Assembly: GCA_024638655.1 (NCBI GenBank)
Contig: JAHEJW010000004.1
Location: 1 to 64,000 of the forward strand
Direction of reading: 5' to 3'
DNA from: a bacterium
Lineage (GTDB): Bacteria; Actinomycetota; Acidimicrobiia; Spongiisociales; ZC4RG35
Length of the DNA: 64,000 nt
Shown: in pieces, positions 1 to 9,943 of the stretch
How the letters are laid out: every line of letters starts with the position of its first letter
Numbering within the stretch: position 1 is the first letter of the stretch
Program-made: the position numbers and the translations under genes
Notes under the pieces: model-generated
What the model was told of the DNA's origin: nothing
Seen by the model: the letters and a program-made list of their open reading frames with translations, nothing else
Database searches by the model: none

Positions 1-2
1 CG

Positions 3-569
3 GTGCTCTTCGACCTCTTCTCGGGGGACGGGAACGTGCGCCCCGGACCGGATGAGGGTGAAGCCGCCTATCGCGCGGCAACGGCAGACCCGGTCGAAAT
101 CGGTGCCGTGGGCGCCGGGACAGGGGCAACCGTGGCCAAATGGCGCGGATTCGAACACCTCCAGCCCGGCGGTATCGGCTCAGCAGTTCGCACGACAGGC
201 GGCGCCACAGTTGGTGCGTTGGTCGCCGTCAATGCAGTCGGTGATGTATTCACGCTCGAAGGTGAGTCTTTGACCGGTGGGACTGCAGAGCCCGGACCCG
301 CTGCCCTCATGCCGGAGCCTCTCACCAACACGACCCTCATCGTCATCGCGACCGATGCCCGCTTGACCAGAGCAGAGCTCACCCGCTTGGCGGTTAGGGC
401 TCATGACGGGCTTGCCGTCTGTGTGCGCCCGGCGCACACCCGCTTTGACGGTGACATAGCCTTCGCCGTCACGTGTGGTGATATCGATGCCGATGTCGAC
501 GCCATTGCCGAGGCTGCTTTCGGTGCCACCGCTAGTGCGATCGAGTCTGCGATACGGGCTGTGAGCTGA
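3..569 (+). CDS. P1 family (S58, DmpA-like) peptidase, C-terminal part
   Basis: The reading frame enters from the left edge and 188 residues of the C-terminal part are visible, so the true start lies upstream. It resembles the P1/DmpA family of autoprocessing Ntn-fold aminopeptidases. The visible signatures are [15 protein letters not shown], and [17 protein letters not shown], where family members self-cleave before a Ser or Thr to free the nucleophile; the Thr in GATVGAL is the likely one here by analogy. Family members hydrolyse N-terminal residues of small peptides or amides, but the substrate cannot be told from this. The gene stops 9 nt before the next possible reading frame and 27 nt before the preferred uracil-DNA glycosylase start, so the two could share a transcript. 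Confidence 0.75.
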   Translation: MLFDLFSGDGNVRPGPDEGEAAYRAATADPVEIGAVGAGTGATVAKWRGFEHLQPGGIGSAVRTTGGATVGALVAVNAVGDVFTLEGESLTGGTAEPGPAALMPEPLTNTTLIVIATDARLTRAELTRLAVRAHDGLAVCVRPAHTRFDGDIAFAVTCGDIDADVDAIAEAAFGATASAIESAIRAVS

Positions 570-596
570 CCACTTCTTTTGCCACAATGGGCGACG

Positions 597-1244
597 GTGA
601 CGATTCCAACCCCTGAGTTCGAGGCTCTGCGCGATCGCGCCCTGGTATGCACCGACTGCCGGCTCAGTGAGACCAGAACCAACGTCGTATTTGGGGTGGG
701 AGACTTCGGAGCAGACCTCATGTTCATTGGCGAGGCACCTGGCAAGAACGAGGATCTCCAGGGCGAGCCATTCGTCGGCGCTGCGGGTCAGTTGCTCGAC
801 GAGTTGCTGGCCGGCATCGGGATCGAACGAGGTGAGGTGTACATAGCCAACGTCCTCAAATGCCGTCCCCCCAACAACCGGGATCCGCGCCCCGACGAGA
901 TCGAGTCCTGCAAGGGCTACCTTCGGGAACAAATACGAATGATTTCTCCGCGGGTTGTGGTGACCCTGGGCAACTTCGCCACCAAGCTCCTCCTCCGGAC
1001 CGAGACCGGTATCACCCGCTTGCGTGGACAGAGGTTCGACTGGTGGTTGGGTGCAACCTTGGTTCCGACCTTCCACCCGGCGGCCGCCCTCCGGGGCCGA
1101 CCACAGGTTCGTGAGCAGATGGAAGAGGACTTCGCCCTGATCAGACAGATTCTCGACGAGCCACCGGTCGACCACTCGGAGTCGGACGGCGCGTCGGATG
1201 AGGTCCTCATGGTCGAGGACTCACAGATGGAGCTCTTCAATTGA
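597..1244 (+). CDS. Uracil-DNA glycosylase, family 4 (Fe-S)
   Basis: This enzyme removes uracil from DNA at the first step of base excision repair. Family 4 features are clear: the uracil pocket motif [17 protein letters not shown], a C-terminal HPAA catalytic-loop motif, and four cysteines placed for a 4Fe-4S cluster (CTDC near the N terminus, then KCRPP and ESC). Length is about 215 residues from the GTG at 597; a TTG at 579 would add six residues. GTG 597 is preferred because the protein then begins just before the conserved core and a CACAAT box lies 8 nt upstream. The stop overlaps the tsaE start, so it heads the t6A operon. Confidence 0.9.
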   Translation: MTIPTPEFEALRDRALVCTDCRLSETRTNVVFGVGDFGADLMFIGEAPGKNEDLQGEPFVGAAGQLLDELLAGIGIERGEVYIANVLKCRPPNNRDPRPDEIESCKGYLREQIRMISPRVVVTLGNFATKLLLRTETGITRLRGQRFDWWLGATLVPTFHPAAALRGRPQVREQMEEDFALIRQILDEPPVDHSESDGASDEVLMVEDSQMELFN

Positions 1245-1693
1245 TTGAGATCAGCTGCCCCGGAGAGGCGGACACCAGGGCGTTCGCCGGGCGCCTCGCC
1301 TCGGCTCTCAGGCCCGACGATGTGATCCTCCTCGCCGGGGGACTGGGCAGCGGAAAGACGGTCTTCGCCGGCGGGCTGGCCGCGGGTCTCGGGGTCGAAG
1401 AGCAGGTCGTCTCTCCATCGTTCGTGCTCGTCCGGCAATACCGCTCCGGGTTCATGCCGCTGATACATGTCGACGTCTATCGGCTGGGCACGATCAACGA
1501 GTTCGACGACCTCGACGTCTTCGAGATGGCTCGAGGTGGGGTCCTGGTCATCGAGTGGGGCAACGCAGTCGAGCCGGCGCTCCCGGACAGCCACCTTCGC
1601 GTCGAGTTCGAGGTGAGAGACGATGACGCTCGCATGCTTCGTCTCGCCCCGTCCGGCTCCTGGGCTGAGCGTGACCTGAAAGCAGTCGTATGA
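1241..1693 (+). CDS. tsaE: tRNA t6A synthesis ATPase TsaE
   Basis: TsaE is the P-loop ATPase that partners TsaB and TsaD in making N6-threonylcarbamoyladenosine at A37 of ANN-decoding tRNAs. The 150-residue protein has the Walker A motif GGLGSGKTVF near residue 33, the SPSFVLV switch segment, and the HVDVYRL and VIEWG motifs typical of the family. It starts at a TTG that overlaps the TGA of the upstream glycosylase gene (TTGA arrangement) and ends in an ATGA overlap with tsaB. The overlap chain glycosylase-tsaE-tsaB-rimI-tsaD indicates one translationally coupled operon. Confidence 0.95.
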   Translation: MIEISCPGEADTRAFAGRLASALRPDDVILLAGGLGSGKTVFAGGLAAGLGVEEQVVSPSFVLVRQYRSGFMPLIHVDVYRLGTINEFDDLDVFEMARGGVLVIEWGNAVEPALPDSHLRVEFEVRDDDARMLRLAPSGSWAERDLKAVV

Positions 1694-2400
1694 AGCTCCT
1701 TGCGATCGAAACCTCTACTCCTGGCTCCTCGGTGGCGGTGGTCGACAAGCGGACCACCCTGGCGGCGGCCTCCCGGATCGATCGAACCGGTCACGCCGGG
1801 TTTCTGGTACCTGCCATCGACTTCTGCTTCGACCAGGTCGGATGGAACCCCCAAGACCTCGACGGAGTTGTGGTCGACATCGGCCCCGGGCTCTACACCG
1901 GGATACGCGTCGGTCTGGCCACTGCCCAGGGGCTTGCTGCGGCCTTCGGGATCCCGATCATCCCTGTCTCGTCGGTCGATGCCATTGCCTTCGAAGCACG
2001 GACCGGCCATAGGCTCATATGGGCGGTCGTGGACGTTCGTCGGGGTGAGGTGGCCGTTGCTCGCTACCGGCCGGTACCCGGCGGCGTGGTGCGCGAGGCG
2101 CCGACCGAGTTGCTCGAGCCCGAAGAGCTGAAGGCGGCGCTCCAATCGACAACCGAGGAGAGCCTGATCGTGGGCGACGTCGCCGCCTTGCCGGAGGGTT
2201 TCCTCCGAGGGATGCACCACACCAAAGCGGCCAAGCCGAGATACCCATATGCCGTGGCGTTGGCCGAGATAGGTGCGGGCAAGTACGAGCGCAACGAGTA
2301 TCCCGCGCCTGATGAGGTAAGACCGCTCTATCTCCGCGAGCCGGACGTCACGATCAACTGGGAGAAGATCAGGAAGGAGGGGCCGTGGGGCTCGGTGTGA
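1690..2400 (+). CDS. tsaB: tRNA t6A synthesis protein TsaB
   Basis: TsaB is a non-catalytic ASKHA-fold paralogue of TsaD that forms a heterodimer with it. The 236-residue sequence begins MKLLAIETST, keeps the GPGLYTGIRVGLATAQGLA segment, and has the DVRRGEVAVARY region used for the partner contact. It lacks the HxxxH metal site present in TsaD, as expected. Its ATG overlaps the tsaE stop by four bases, and its last codons contain the ribosome binding site (AGGAAGGAGG at 2371) of rimI, which starts inside tsaB. Confidence 0.93.
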   Translation: MKLLAIETSTPGSSVAVVDKRTTLAAASRIDRTGHAGFLVPAIDFCFDQVGWNPQDLDGVVVDIGPGLYTGIRVGLATAQGLAAAFGIPIIPVSSVDAIAFEARTGHRLIWAVVDVRRGEVAVARYRPVPGGVVREAPTELLEPEELKAALQSTTEESLIVGDVAALPEGFLRGMHHTKAAKPRYPYAVALAEIGAGKYERNEYPAPDEVRPLYLREPDVTINWEKIRKEGPWGSV

Positions 2401-2858
2401 TCACCCTGAGACCGCTCGGCACCTCGGACATCTCCGCAGTGGTGGCGCTCGAGGAGGCCAACCAGCCCCAGCCCTGGACCGTTGGCATCCTGGAAGGTGA
2501 ACTGGCCGCTGATGACAGGTCCTATGTCGTCGCCGAAGACGGCGAGGTCGTCGGTTTCGGAGGGGTCATGGTGGTGGGCGAGGAGGCCCACATCACCAAT
2601 CTCCTGGTGGCTCCTGAGCAGCGCCGCAGAGGAATCGCCCGACAGATGATGACGCGGCTCATCCGGGATGCCGTCGGCATGGGTGCCCGCCATCTCACCC
2701 TCGAGGTCAGGGCGGGTAACGAGGCGGCACGCCGGCTCTACCACCGCTTTGGGCTGGCTCCGGTCGGAGTCAGGCCGGGCTACTACCAGGGTGAAGATGC
2801 CCTCATCATGTGGGTTCACGACATCGATTCGCCGGAGTATTTCGGGAGCCTCAATTGA
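2385..2858 (+). CDS. rimI: Ribosomal protein S18 N-alpha-acetyltransferase RimI (GNAT)
   Basis: A GNAT-fold acetyltransferase of 157 residues. The acetyl-CoA loop is [12 protein letters not shown] (Q/RxxGxG/A type), followed by the [18 protein letters not shown] segment typical of RimI. RimI acetylates the N terminus of S18 in E. coli; actinobacterial members may have broader targets. It sits between tsaB and tsaD, a common bacterial arrangement. The start is the GTG at 2385, four bases after a strong GGAGG; a second GTG at 2397 is possible. It overlaps tsaB by 16 bases and shares a TTGA overlap with tsaD. Confidence 0.92.
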   Translation: MGLGVITLRPLGTSDISAVVALEEANQPQPWTVGILEGELAADDRSYVVAEDGEVVGFGGVMVVGEEAHITNLLVAPEQRRRGIARQMMTRLIRDAVGMGARHLTLEVRAGNEAARRLYHRFGLAPVGVRPGYYQGEDALIMWVHDIDSPEYFGSLN

Positions 2859-3856
2859 AACCAACCATCCTCGCCTTCGAAACGAGCTGTGACGAGACTG
2901 CTGTTGCCGTCGTCCGGGGGACCGAAGCGCTTTCCAATGTCCTCTCTTCACAAGTCGATCTCCACGCCCGATTCGGCGGTGTGGTGCCAGAGGTGGCCGC
3001 CCGAGCCCATGTCGAGGCGATCCGCTCTCTGACACATCACGCCCTGAAAGAGGCCGGGGTACATCCCGACGATCTCGACGGGGTGGCGGCAACGGCCGGG
3101 CCGGGTCTCGTGGGGGCGCTCCTCGTGGGCCATTCCTTCGCCAAGGCGACCGCGTGGGCTCGCCAGCTTCCTTTCGTCGGTATCGACCACATGGAAGGTC
3201 ACCTCATGGCCCCTCGCATCCAGTTCGAGGAGTTCGAGCCCCCGGCGGTGGTCCTGCTCGCCTCGGGCGGCCACTCTCAGATCGTGCACGTGCGCGGATG
3301 GGGCGATTATGAGACCCTGGGGCAGACGATCGACGACGCCGCCGGCGAAGCGTTCGACAAGCTCGCTCGGGTCATGGGTCTCGGCTTTCCCGGGGGTCCG
3401 GCGATCGACGAGATATCCGAGGGCGGCGATCCCTCGGCCGTGGGCTTCCCTCGCGCTCTCCCCGACCGACCTTTCCACTTCTCCTTCTCCGGTCTGAAGA
3501 CCTCCGTCGTGCGCTTCCTCGAGAAGGCACAGGAGTCGGGAGACCTGCCTTCCCTCGAGGATGTGGCCGCGTCGGTTCAGGAGGCGATCGTCGACGTCCT
3601 TGTCGACAAGACCTTCAAGGCGGTCGATGAGACCGGGGCCCAAGTCGTCGGCGGCGGGGGCGGGGTCCTGGCCAACCGGCGACTCCGTCATCGCTTCGCC
3701 GAGGAGGCCGACAAGAGAGGGGTGAGGTTGACCCTGCCCGACCCGATCCTGTGCACCGACAACGCCGCCATGATCGGAGTCGCCGGCGCCCATTGGCTCT
3801 CTGAGGGACGGATCACGGATTGGGTCGAATCGGTGGATCCCGGTATGGTGTTGTGA
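2855..3856 (+). CDS. tsaD: tRNA t6A transferase TsaD
   Basis: TsaD transfers the threonylcarbamoyl group to tRNA A37. The 333-residue protein shows the family opening [16 protein letters not shown], the metal site [32 protein letters not shown], and a glycine-rich [13 protein letters not shown] loop. A reading frame extends 15 codons further upstream, but the family alignment starts at the TTG at 2855, which overlaps the rimI TGA in the same TTGA arrangement seen at tsaE and folK. It is the last gene of the operon; groES follows after a 222-base control region. Confidence 0.95.
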   Translation: MKPTILAFETSCDETAVAVVRGTEALSNVLSSQVDLHARFGGVVPEVAARAHVEAIRSLTHHALKEAGVHPDDLDGVAATAGPGLVGALLVGHSFAKATAWARQLPFVGIDHMEGHLMAPRIQFEEFEPPAVVLLASGGHSQIVHVRGWGDYETLGQTIDDAAGEAFDKLARVMGLGFPGGPAIDEISEGGDPSAVGFPRALPDRPFHFSFSGLKTSVVRFLEKAQESGDLPSLEDVAASVQEAIVDVLVDKTFKAVDETGAQVVGGGGGVLANRRLRHRFAEEADKRGVRLTLPDPILCTDNAAMIGVAGAHWLSEGRITDWVESVDPGMVL

Positions 3857-3944
3857 GTACCAGCACCGCTCTCCGGTCCTCAGATCCCATCTAGCTGGGA
3901 AAACCCCCTCCAGAATCTGAGTCGACATAGCTCAGGTTTTCGAT

Positions 3945-3971
3945 TTAGCACTCATGAGCGCGGAGTGCTAA
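3945..3971 (+). promoter_or_regulatory. CIRCE operator 1 (HrcA site)
   Basis: A perfect CIRCE inverted repeat: TTAGCACTC, nine-base spacer, GAGTGCTAA. CIRCE is the binding site of the heat-shock repressor HrcA and typically controls groESL. It lies 107 bases before the groES ATG. No hrcA gene is in the window. Confidence 0.95.
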
Positions 3972-3980
3972 TGTGCTCAA

Positions 3981-4007
3981 GTAGCACTCGAACAGTCAGA
4001 GTGCCAA
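3981..4007 (+). promoter_or_regulatory. CIRCE operator 2 (HrcA site, imperfect)
   Basis: A second CIRCE copy, GTAGCACTC, nine-base spacer, GAGTGCCAA, with one mismatch to consensus in each outer part. It is 36 bases centre to centre from the first copy, so two HrcA dimers could bind in tandem over the groES leader. Confidence 0.88.
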
Positions 4008-4078
4008 CAGGCCCAACCTCCATCATCGGAGCGACGGGCCACGTAAGCACAGTCAGAGCTTCAAGGAGGAGCTAACGC

Positions 4079-6012
<1,934 letters not shown>

Positions 6013-6035
6013 GCCATACCAAATCCGCAGGCAAA

Positions 6036-6063
6036 GGGGCCCCGGTAGATCCGGGGCCCCTTC
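6036..6063 (+). terminator. Terminator hairpin after groEL
   Basis: A perfect 10-bp stem (GGGGCCCCGG / CCGGGGCCCC) with loop TAGAT, starting 24 bases after the groEL stop. The downstream tract is only weakly T-rich (TTCTGCGTT). It could also serve the convergent zinc-ribbon gene. Confidence 0.85.
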
Positions 6064-6088
6064 TGCGTTCAAACCGCATGACTGCGGG

Positions 6089-6466
6089 TCAGATGGAGCT
6101 CAGCGGGTGGCCGTCGTCGGTGCGGGCCACCGCACCACAGAACTGGCAGTTGCGTAGTCCGGGAGCGACCTTCGATTGACAAGCTGGACAATCCACGCTC
6201 TTCTCACGCACCTGGCCGTCGAGCTCACCATCGGCCAGGTCCATTTCCTCCAGTCTGGCCACCAGGTCCTCCGGTCGATAGCCCTCCTCTTCGAGTAGGG
6301 ACCACATCGCCCTGACGATCATGGCCAGCCGGTCGACTCGCTCGTTGACGTCTTCGATACGGTTCGTGTTGATGGTGGCGTCACCGACAGCTGCACTGCG
6401 GGCCAGCGATGCTGCCCTGCTGGCGCTGCGCTGTCCAGCGCTGTATCCGAGAACGAAATCCAGCAT
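6089..6466 (-). CDS. Small zinc-ribbon protein of unknown function
   Basis: A 125-residue soluble protein. Residues about 35-80 look helical and charged (NRIEDVNERVDRLAMIVRAM), compatible with a coiled coil. The C terminus carries a zinc ribbon, CPACQ and CQFCG, separated by about 12 residues. A GGGGGA ribosome binding site precedes the ATG. It converges on groEL and is divergent from the alcohol dehydrogenase gene. I do not recognise a named family and propose no function; the ribbon suggests protein or nucleic-acid binding. Confidence 0.65.
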   Translation of the reverse strand: MLDFVLGYSAGQRSASRAASLARSAAVGDATINTNRIEDVNERVDRLAMIVRAMWSLLEEEGYRPEDLVARLEEMDLADGELDGQVREKSVDCPACQSKVAPGLRNCQFCGAVARTDDGHPLSSI

Positions 6467-6523
6467 TGGTCCCCCTTCGGCGCTCGAGCAATGAGCAGGC
6501 TAACCCGGCGTGCCTTCAGCTTC

Positions 6524-6529
6524 TAGCCT
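6524..6529 (+). promoter_or_regulatory. -10 box TAGCCT of a leaderless promoter
   Basis: TAGCCT lies exactly 7 bases before the GTG at 6537. The same hexamer at the same distance precedes the starts at 14894 and 34225. Transcription would start at or next to the start codon. Confidence 0.5.
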
Positions 6530-6536
6530 TGGAACT

Positions 6537-7541
6537 GTGAGAGCGGTGCGACTCGTGGAGGTGGGCAAGCCCTTGGTCGAGGCCGACGTGGATCTGATGC
6601 TTCTCGGCCCCCATGACATAAGGGTTGTCGTCGAGGCCGCCGGCATTTGCCATTCAGATGCGCACTACCGCTCGGGAGCACGGCGGATCCCCGGAACGCC
6701 GATCACCCCGGGCCACGAGATCGCCGGGCGGGTGCTCGAGGTCGGCGGACATGTCTCCAGGGTGAGTGTGGACGATCGGGTTGCCATCCACTATCTGGTT
6801 TCATGCGGACTGTGTTCCCCTTGCCTCGAGGGTCGGGAGCAGTTCTGTGAGCCGGGTGAGATGGTCGGCTTCCATCGGGACGGCGGGTACGCGGAGATGG
6901 TCACAGTCCCGGCGCGCAATGCCCACATCCTGCCCGACTCGATCCCATTCGAGATGGGCGCGATCATGATGTGCTCAACTTCGACTTCCCTCCACGCGCT
7001 CAGGAGGGGACGTCTCGTTCCGGGCGAACGGGTCGCGGTATTCGGCGTCGGGGGGCTCGGAGTCTCTGCGATCAAGCTCGCCCAGGCACTGGGCGCCGCA
7101 GAGGTCTATGGCATCGACGTCAATGACGAGAAGCTCGCCGTGGCCGAGGCTTTGGGCGCTCAACCGGTTCCTTTTCGGAAGTCACATCGCATCGAAGCCG
7201 ACATTGCACTCGAGATGGTTGGTTCGCCCGAAGTCATGAAGACAGCAGTCGGTTGCCTGGCCGTGGCCGGCAGAGCAGTTGCTGTAGGGATCACCAATGA
7301 GGCTTTCCCACTCGACTCATTCAACGAGATCACCGTGAAGGAAGCCGAGATCCTGGGAGCCGCAGACCATCTCGCATCCGAGATCGACGAGTTGATCGAG
7401 ATGGTCGACTCCGGGACCGTCGACCTCTCCGATGTGGTCACAGGCACAGTGCCACTCGAAGCGGGCGCGGTGAACGACGCCCTCGATCGTCTCGACGCCT
7501 TTGGAAGCGGCATCCGGACCGTGATCGTCCCGGGTTCGTAG
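6537..7541 (+). CDS. Zinc-dependent medium-chain alcohol dehydrogenase
   Basis: A 334-residue MDR dehydrogenase that oxidises an alcohol or polyol with NAD. The catalytic zinc site is seen in GICHSDAH and GHEIAG; the structural zinc lobe has four cysteines in CGLCSPCLEGREQFC; the Rossmann motif is GVGGLG followed by an acidic residue in YGIDVND, which favours NAD over NADP. Its substrate is not evident. The start is placed at GTG 6537 (MRAVRLVEVGKPL) rather than an upstream GTG at 6510 because families of this type begin here and a -10 box sits 7 bases upstream. It stands alone, before two tRNAs. Confidence 0.85.
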   Translation: MRAVRLVEVGKPLVEADVDLMLLGPHDIRVVVEAAGICHSDAHYRSGARRIPGTPITPGHEIAGRVLEVGGHVSRVSVDDRVAIHYLVSCGLCSPCLEGREQFCEPGEMVGFHRDGGYAEMVTVPARNAHILPDSIPFEMGAIMMCSTSTSLHALRRGRLVPGERVAVFGVGGLGVSAIKLAQALGAAEVYGIDVNDEKLAVAEALGAQPVPFRKSHRIEADIALEMVGSPEVMKTAVGCLAVAGRAVAVGITNEAFPLDSFNEITVKEAEILGAADHLASEIDELIEMVDSGTVDLSDVVTGTVPLEAGAVNDALDRLDAFGSGIRTVIVPGS

Positions 7542-7615
7542 CGCGACTTCACAAGTCTCAGGCGTCGCGATTATCCTGTTGCCTTCACCCCGTATCACCG
7601 GATGGTGGTGCGCGT

Positions 7616-7687
7616 TCGGGGGTGGTGTAATCGGTAACACGACAGGTTCTGGCCCTGTTATTGAGGGTTCGAGTCCTTCCCCCCGAG
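7616..7687 (+). tRNA. tRNA-Gln (anticodon CTG)
   Basis: A full cloverleaf: acceptor TCGGGGG pairs with CCCCCGA; anticodon stem ACAGG/CCTGT encloses loop TTCTGGC with anticodon CTG; T arm GAGGG-TTCGAGT-CCTTC. Discriminator base is G. The terminal CCA is not encoded. tRNA-Glu follows 30 bases later. Confidence 0.95.
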
Positions 7688-7717
7688 CCGAGGCCGACGA
7701 CAGTTGGCCTCCAATAC

Positions 7718-7790
7718 GGTCCCGTCGTCTAGGGGTCCAGGACGCCGGCCTCTCAAGCCGGAAACGCCGGTTCAAATCCGGTCGGGACTG
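7718..7790 (+). tRNA. tRNA-Glu (anticodon CTC)
   Basis: Cloverleaf with acceptor GGTCCCG/CGGGACT, anticodon stem CCGGC/GCCGG around loop CTCTCAA (anticodon CTC), and T arm GCCGG-TTCAAAT-CCGGT. Discriminator is G and CCA is not encoded. The 3' end lies 7 bases from the stop codon of the convergent HNH gene. Confidence 0.95.
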
Positions 7791-7797
7791 CGAAATC

Positions 7798-8490
7798 TCA
7801 TTTGGGTCCTTCGTGCATCAATTGCTCGAAGTCACATGAGTATCGGTCGAGCATGGCCTGGCAGAACTCTATGAGGTCTTCGACACGCCGACCGGCTGGG
7901 TGAGCCGTCGACCACAGCTCGAGGTTCTTTCGACGGTTGTCCGTACGCACCCCGTTGACGTGATGAACATGCTCGTCAGATCTGAGGGCGCGCCCAATCT
8001 TAAGGGCCATGACCAGACGATGCTCGGCGATCTTGGTCGCTCCGTTCGACAAGTGGCGTAATTCCTTCGGCACCGACACCTGCATATAGCCGTGGCTGAT
8101 ATGTCCGGTGCCGTCCGATCTCCGTACCGGCTCATCCACGCGTGGATCCCCGTATTTGAGAACTCGCTTGTAGTGCGCGGCGCAATAGCCGCGAGCCTTG
8201 TGCGGCCGATCACATCCAGCTACGGAGCAGAGCCGCCCCGGTCTCCGGAGAGGAGCGTCGTCGACCGAGCCGGTGCGCAACAGTCTTTGATAGTGACCGT
8301 GGCATAGTCCCGCGGCGTCGTGAGGCTCCTCACAGCCATCCGAGGCACACACTCCCCTGGTCCTGATCTTGTCCGGTGGGCCCGGTTCGCCGGTGCGAAG
8401 GACCCTCCGATAGTGCATCCCGCAGAGGCCCCTTGACCTGACGGGACGACCACACCCCTCGACGCTGCATATCCGTTCCACAGCTGCCAA
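7798..8490 (-). CDS. HNH protein with three tandem zinc-finger repeats
   Basis: A 230-residue protein with two parts. Residues 8-116 hold three copies of a CX4CX9CX2H zinc motif whose cysteines fall at 8/13/23, 48/53/63 and 88/93/103 with His at 26, 66 and 106, an exact 40-residue period; each ends in HYxRxLxxG. Residues about 150-194 form an HNH-type domain (EHRLVMAL, then HVHHVNGVRTDNRRKNLEL). Proteins of this plan are found in phages and accessory DNA and are probably DNA-binding nucleases or homing-like enzymes. The start is a TTG (8490); a GTG at 8481 is possible. A promoter with a palindrome in the spacer precedes it, and it converges on tRNA-Glu. Confidence 0.8.
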   Translation of the reverse strand: MAAVERICSVEGCGRPVRSRGLCGMHYRRVLRTGEPGPPDKIRTRGVCASDGCEEPHDAAGLCHGHYQRLLRTGSVDDAPLRRPGRLCSVAGCDRPHKARGYCAAHYKRVLKYGDPRVDEPVRRSDGTGHISHGYMQVSVPKELRHLSNGATKIAEHRLVMALKIGRALRSDEHVHHVNGVRTDNRRKNLELWSTAHPAGRRVEDLIEFCQAMLDRYSCDFEQLMHEGPK

Positions 8491-8513
8491 GTTATCGGGT
8501 GGTTGTGACAGAA

Positions 8514-8542
8514 AAAGTATGTCAACGATAGTTTACATGCAA
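8514..8542 (-). promoter_or_regulatory. Promoter of the HNH gene with palindromic spacer
   Basis: On the minus strand, -35 TTGCAT and -10 TACTTT are 17 bases apart in an AT-rich island. The spacer is filled by an imperfect palindrome at 8520-8537 (TGTAAAC-TATC-GTTGACA, six of seven positions paired), a good candidate operator. Confidence 0.45.
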
Positions 8543-8549
8543 GACCATC

Positions 8550-9323
8550 TCAGGCTTTGCGGCCCTTCAATGCCCAATAGGCGAGCACCGCTGCGATGCC
8601 GGTTGCGACCGCTGCTCCCGGGACCGCGGCCGAGCCGAGCCGCTCACGCAAGGTCACCGTTGACTCGAACCGCTTGATCTCCCAACCCCGTTCCTCGGCG
8701 ACTGCAGCCAGGTTCGAGTCTGGGTTGACCACGACCGGGTGGCCGACGAGTTCGAGCATGGGAAGATCTGTGACCGAGTCGGAGTAGGCGTAACTGTCGG
8801 CGAGGTCGATCTCGAGCTCTTCTGCTAGTGACCGGATTGCACCGGCCTTTCCTTCACCGTAGGCGTAGAGCTCGATCTCGCCGGTGTATCGGCCCTCGTC
8901 GTCGACCCCGGAGCGGGTGGCGATCACGTCATCGATTCCGAGATGGCGGCAGAGTGGACGGACGATCTCCTCGGGGCTTGCCGAGACAACCACGACGCGC
9001 CTCCCGGCACGGCGGTGGTCGTCCATAATCGCAAGAGCCTCGGCGAACACCAGTGGGGAAACCACTTCGTCAACCGTCTCCTGGACCACAGCGACAACCT
9101 CGTCCCGCGACCACCCGGCGGTGAGGCTGGAGAGTTCCTCCTTGGCGCGTGCCATTTGCGTGTGGTCGGCGCCAAACGCCTGGTAGTAGGCCTGTGCGAT
9201 CCCGGCTTTGGCCAGTGTGGACCCGGACAGCAGCCCGGCTTTGAACATGGGGCGGGTGAAGGCCAGCGTCGACGACTTGGCGATGATCGTCTTGTCGAGA
9301 TCAAAGAAGGCTGCTGAGGCCAT
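8550..9323 (-). CDS. HAD-IB family phosphatase (SerB-like), membrane-anchored
   Basis: A 257-residue HAD hydrolase. Motif I is FFDLDKTI, motif II lies in VVVSASPEEIVRPL, and motif III/IV is YSDSVTDLPML. These are the phosphoserine-phosphatase-like IB subgroup, but the substrate is unknown; related proteins dephosphorylate small metabolites or lysophospholipids. A hydrophobic stretch at the C terminus (AAVPGAAVATGIAAVLAYWALKG) suggests a membrane tail. It is divergent from the tad cluster, just as Rv3661 is next to the tad-like genes of M. tuberculosis. A TAATTT box sits 8 bases before its ATG. Confidence 0.85.
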   Translation of the reverse strand: MASAAFFDLDKTIIAKSSTLAFTRPMFKAGLLSGSTLAKAGIAQAYYQAFGADHTQMARAKEELSSLTAGWSRDEVVAVVQETVDEVVSPLVFAEALAIMDDHRRAGRRVVVVSASPEEIVRPLCRHLGIDDVIATRSGVDDEGRYTGEIELYAYGEGKAGAIRSLAEELEIDLADSYAYSDSVTDLPMLELVGHPVVVNPDSNLAAVAEERGWEIKRFESTVTLRERLGSAAVPGAAVATGIAAVLAYWALKGRKA

Positions 9324-9379
9324 TACTCCGCAAATTAGCCGTCACTAACAAGGGTCTTGTTCCTGTCATCGCCCTTTCT

Positions 9380-9385
9380 TATGTT
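9380..9385 (+). promoter_or_regulatory. -10 box TATGTT before the tad cluster
   Basis: TATGTT lies 6 bases before the ATG at 9392 and fits the leaderless pattern seen throughout the window. It is the likely promoter of the tad operon. Confidence 0.4.
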
Positions 9386-9391
9386 CGAGCC

Positions 9392-9943
9392 ATGAGTGGG
9401 CAGGGGAGAGCCATGGTGCTTGGGGTGACGTCTCCTGATCCGGTGCTGTCGGTGGCGGCCCCGATCGGGTTGGCGGCCAACACACCGGCGTGCCTGGTCG
9501 TAGACCTCAAGGGTGACCTGAACCTCCCGACATCCCGCAGCCTTGCCGACATTCTCGCGGAGGGCCCCCGCCTGGAGGAGCTCAGCCCCGGACGCGCCGG
9601 TGTCGCCATGATTCCGGCGGGGCCGATAGGCACCGAGGAGGCGGCGCGTGTCGTGGCCGATCTCTCCCAGCGGTGGCCGGCGATCGTTGTTCGAGCAATA
9701 CGTGGCTCTTGGCCCGGGCCGACCGTCCCGGTGATGCCGGTGTACCCGGGTCTTCTGACCCCCTCGGAGGCGGGAACCGCGGTATGGCAACCGTCGGCTC
9801 CAATGGCCAACCCGCCCGGCCCGGGACCAGTGCTGCCCTTTCTCAGACCGGGATTGACGCGACAACTGCTGAACGGACGGATGCCCGCCCGGAGCAAATG
9901 GATCTCTGCCTGGCGAGAGGTCTGGGAATTGCCGTGGGCATAG
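9392..9943 (+). CDS. Putative reduced TadZ/Ssd-position protein
   Basis: A 183-residue protein at the place where tad clusters usually encode TadZ/CpaE (Ssd in mycobacteria), a MinD-like ATPase that localises the pilus machine. The segment ACLVVDLKGDLNLPTSRSL and the later VAMIPAGPIG resemble the strand following the Walker A region of such proteins, but no GKGG-type Walker A is present and the protein is half the usual length. The C-terminal third is Pro-rich. I call it TadZ-like by position and weak resemblance only. It overlaps the start of the next gene. Confidence 0.5.
   Translation: MSGQGRAMVLGVTSPDPVLSVAAPIGLAANTPACLVVDLKGDLNLPTSRSLADILAEGPRLEELSPGRAGVAMIPAGPIGTEEAARVVADLSQRWPAIVVRAIRGSWPGPTVPVMPVYPGLLTPSEAGTAVWQPSAPMANPPGPGPVLPFLRPGLTRQLLNGRMPARSKWISAWREVWELPWA

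Noticed and set aside
180-1175. Long minus-strand open frame of 331 codons
   Set aside because: It is antisense to the peptidase and glycosylase genes, has no family likeness, and results from codon bias in the opposite frame.
2948-3928. 326-codon minus-strand frame over tsaD
   Set aside because: Antisense shadow of tsaD; no start signals and no recognisable domains.
7616-8550. Integrated element with att repeats at the tRNA genes
   Set aside because: I looked for a copy of the tRNA-Glu 3' end beyond the HNH gene and found none; there is no integrase.
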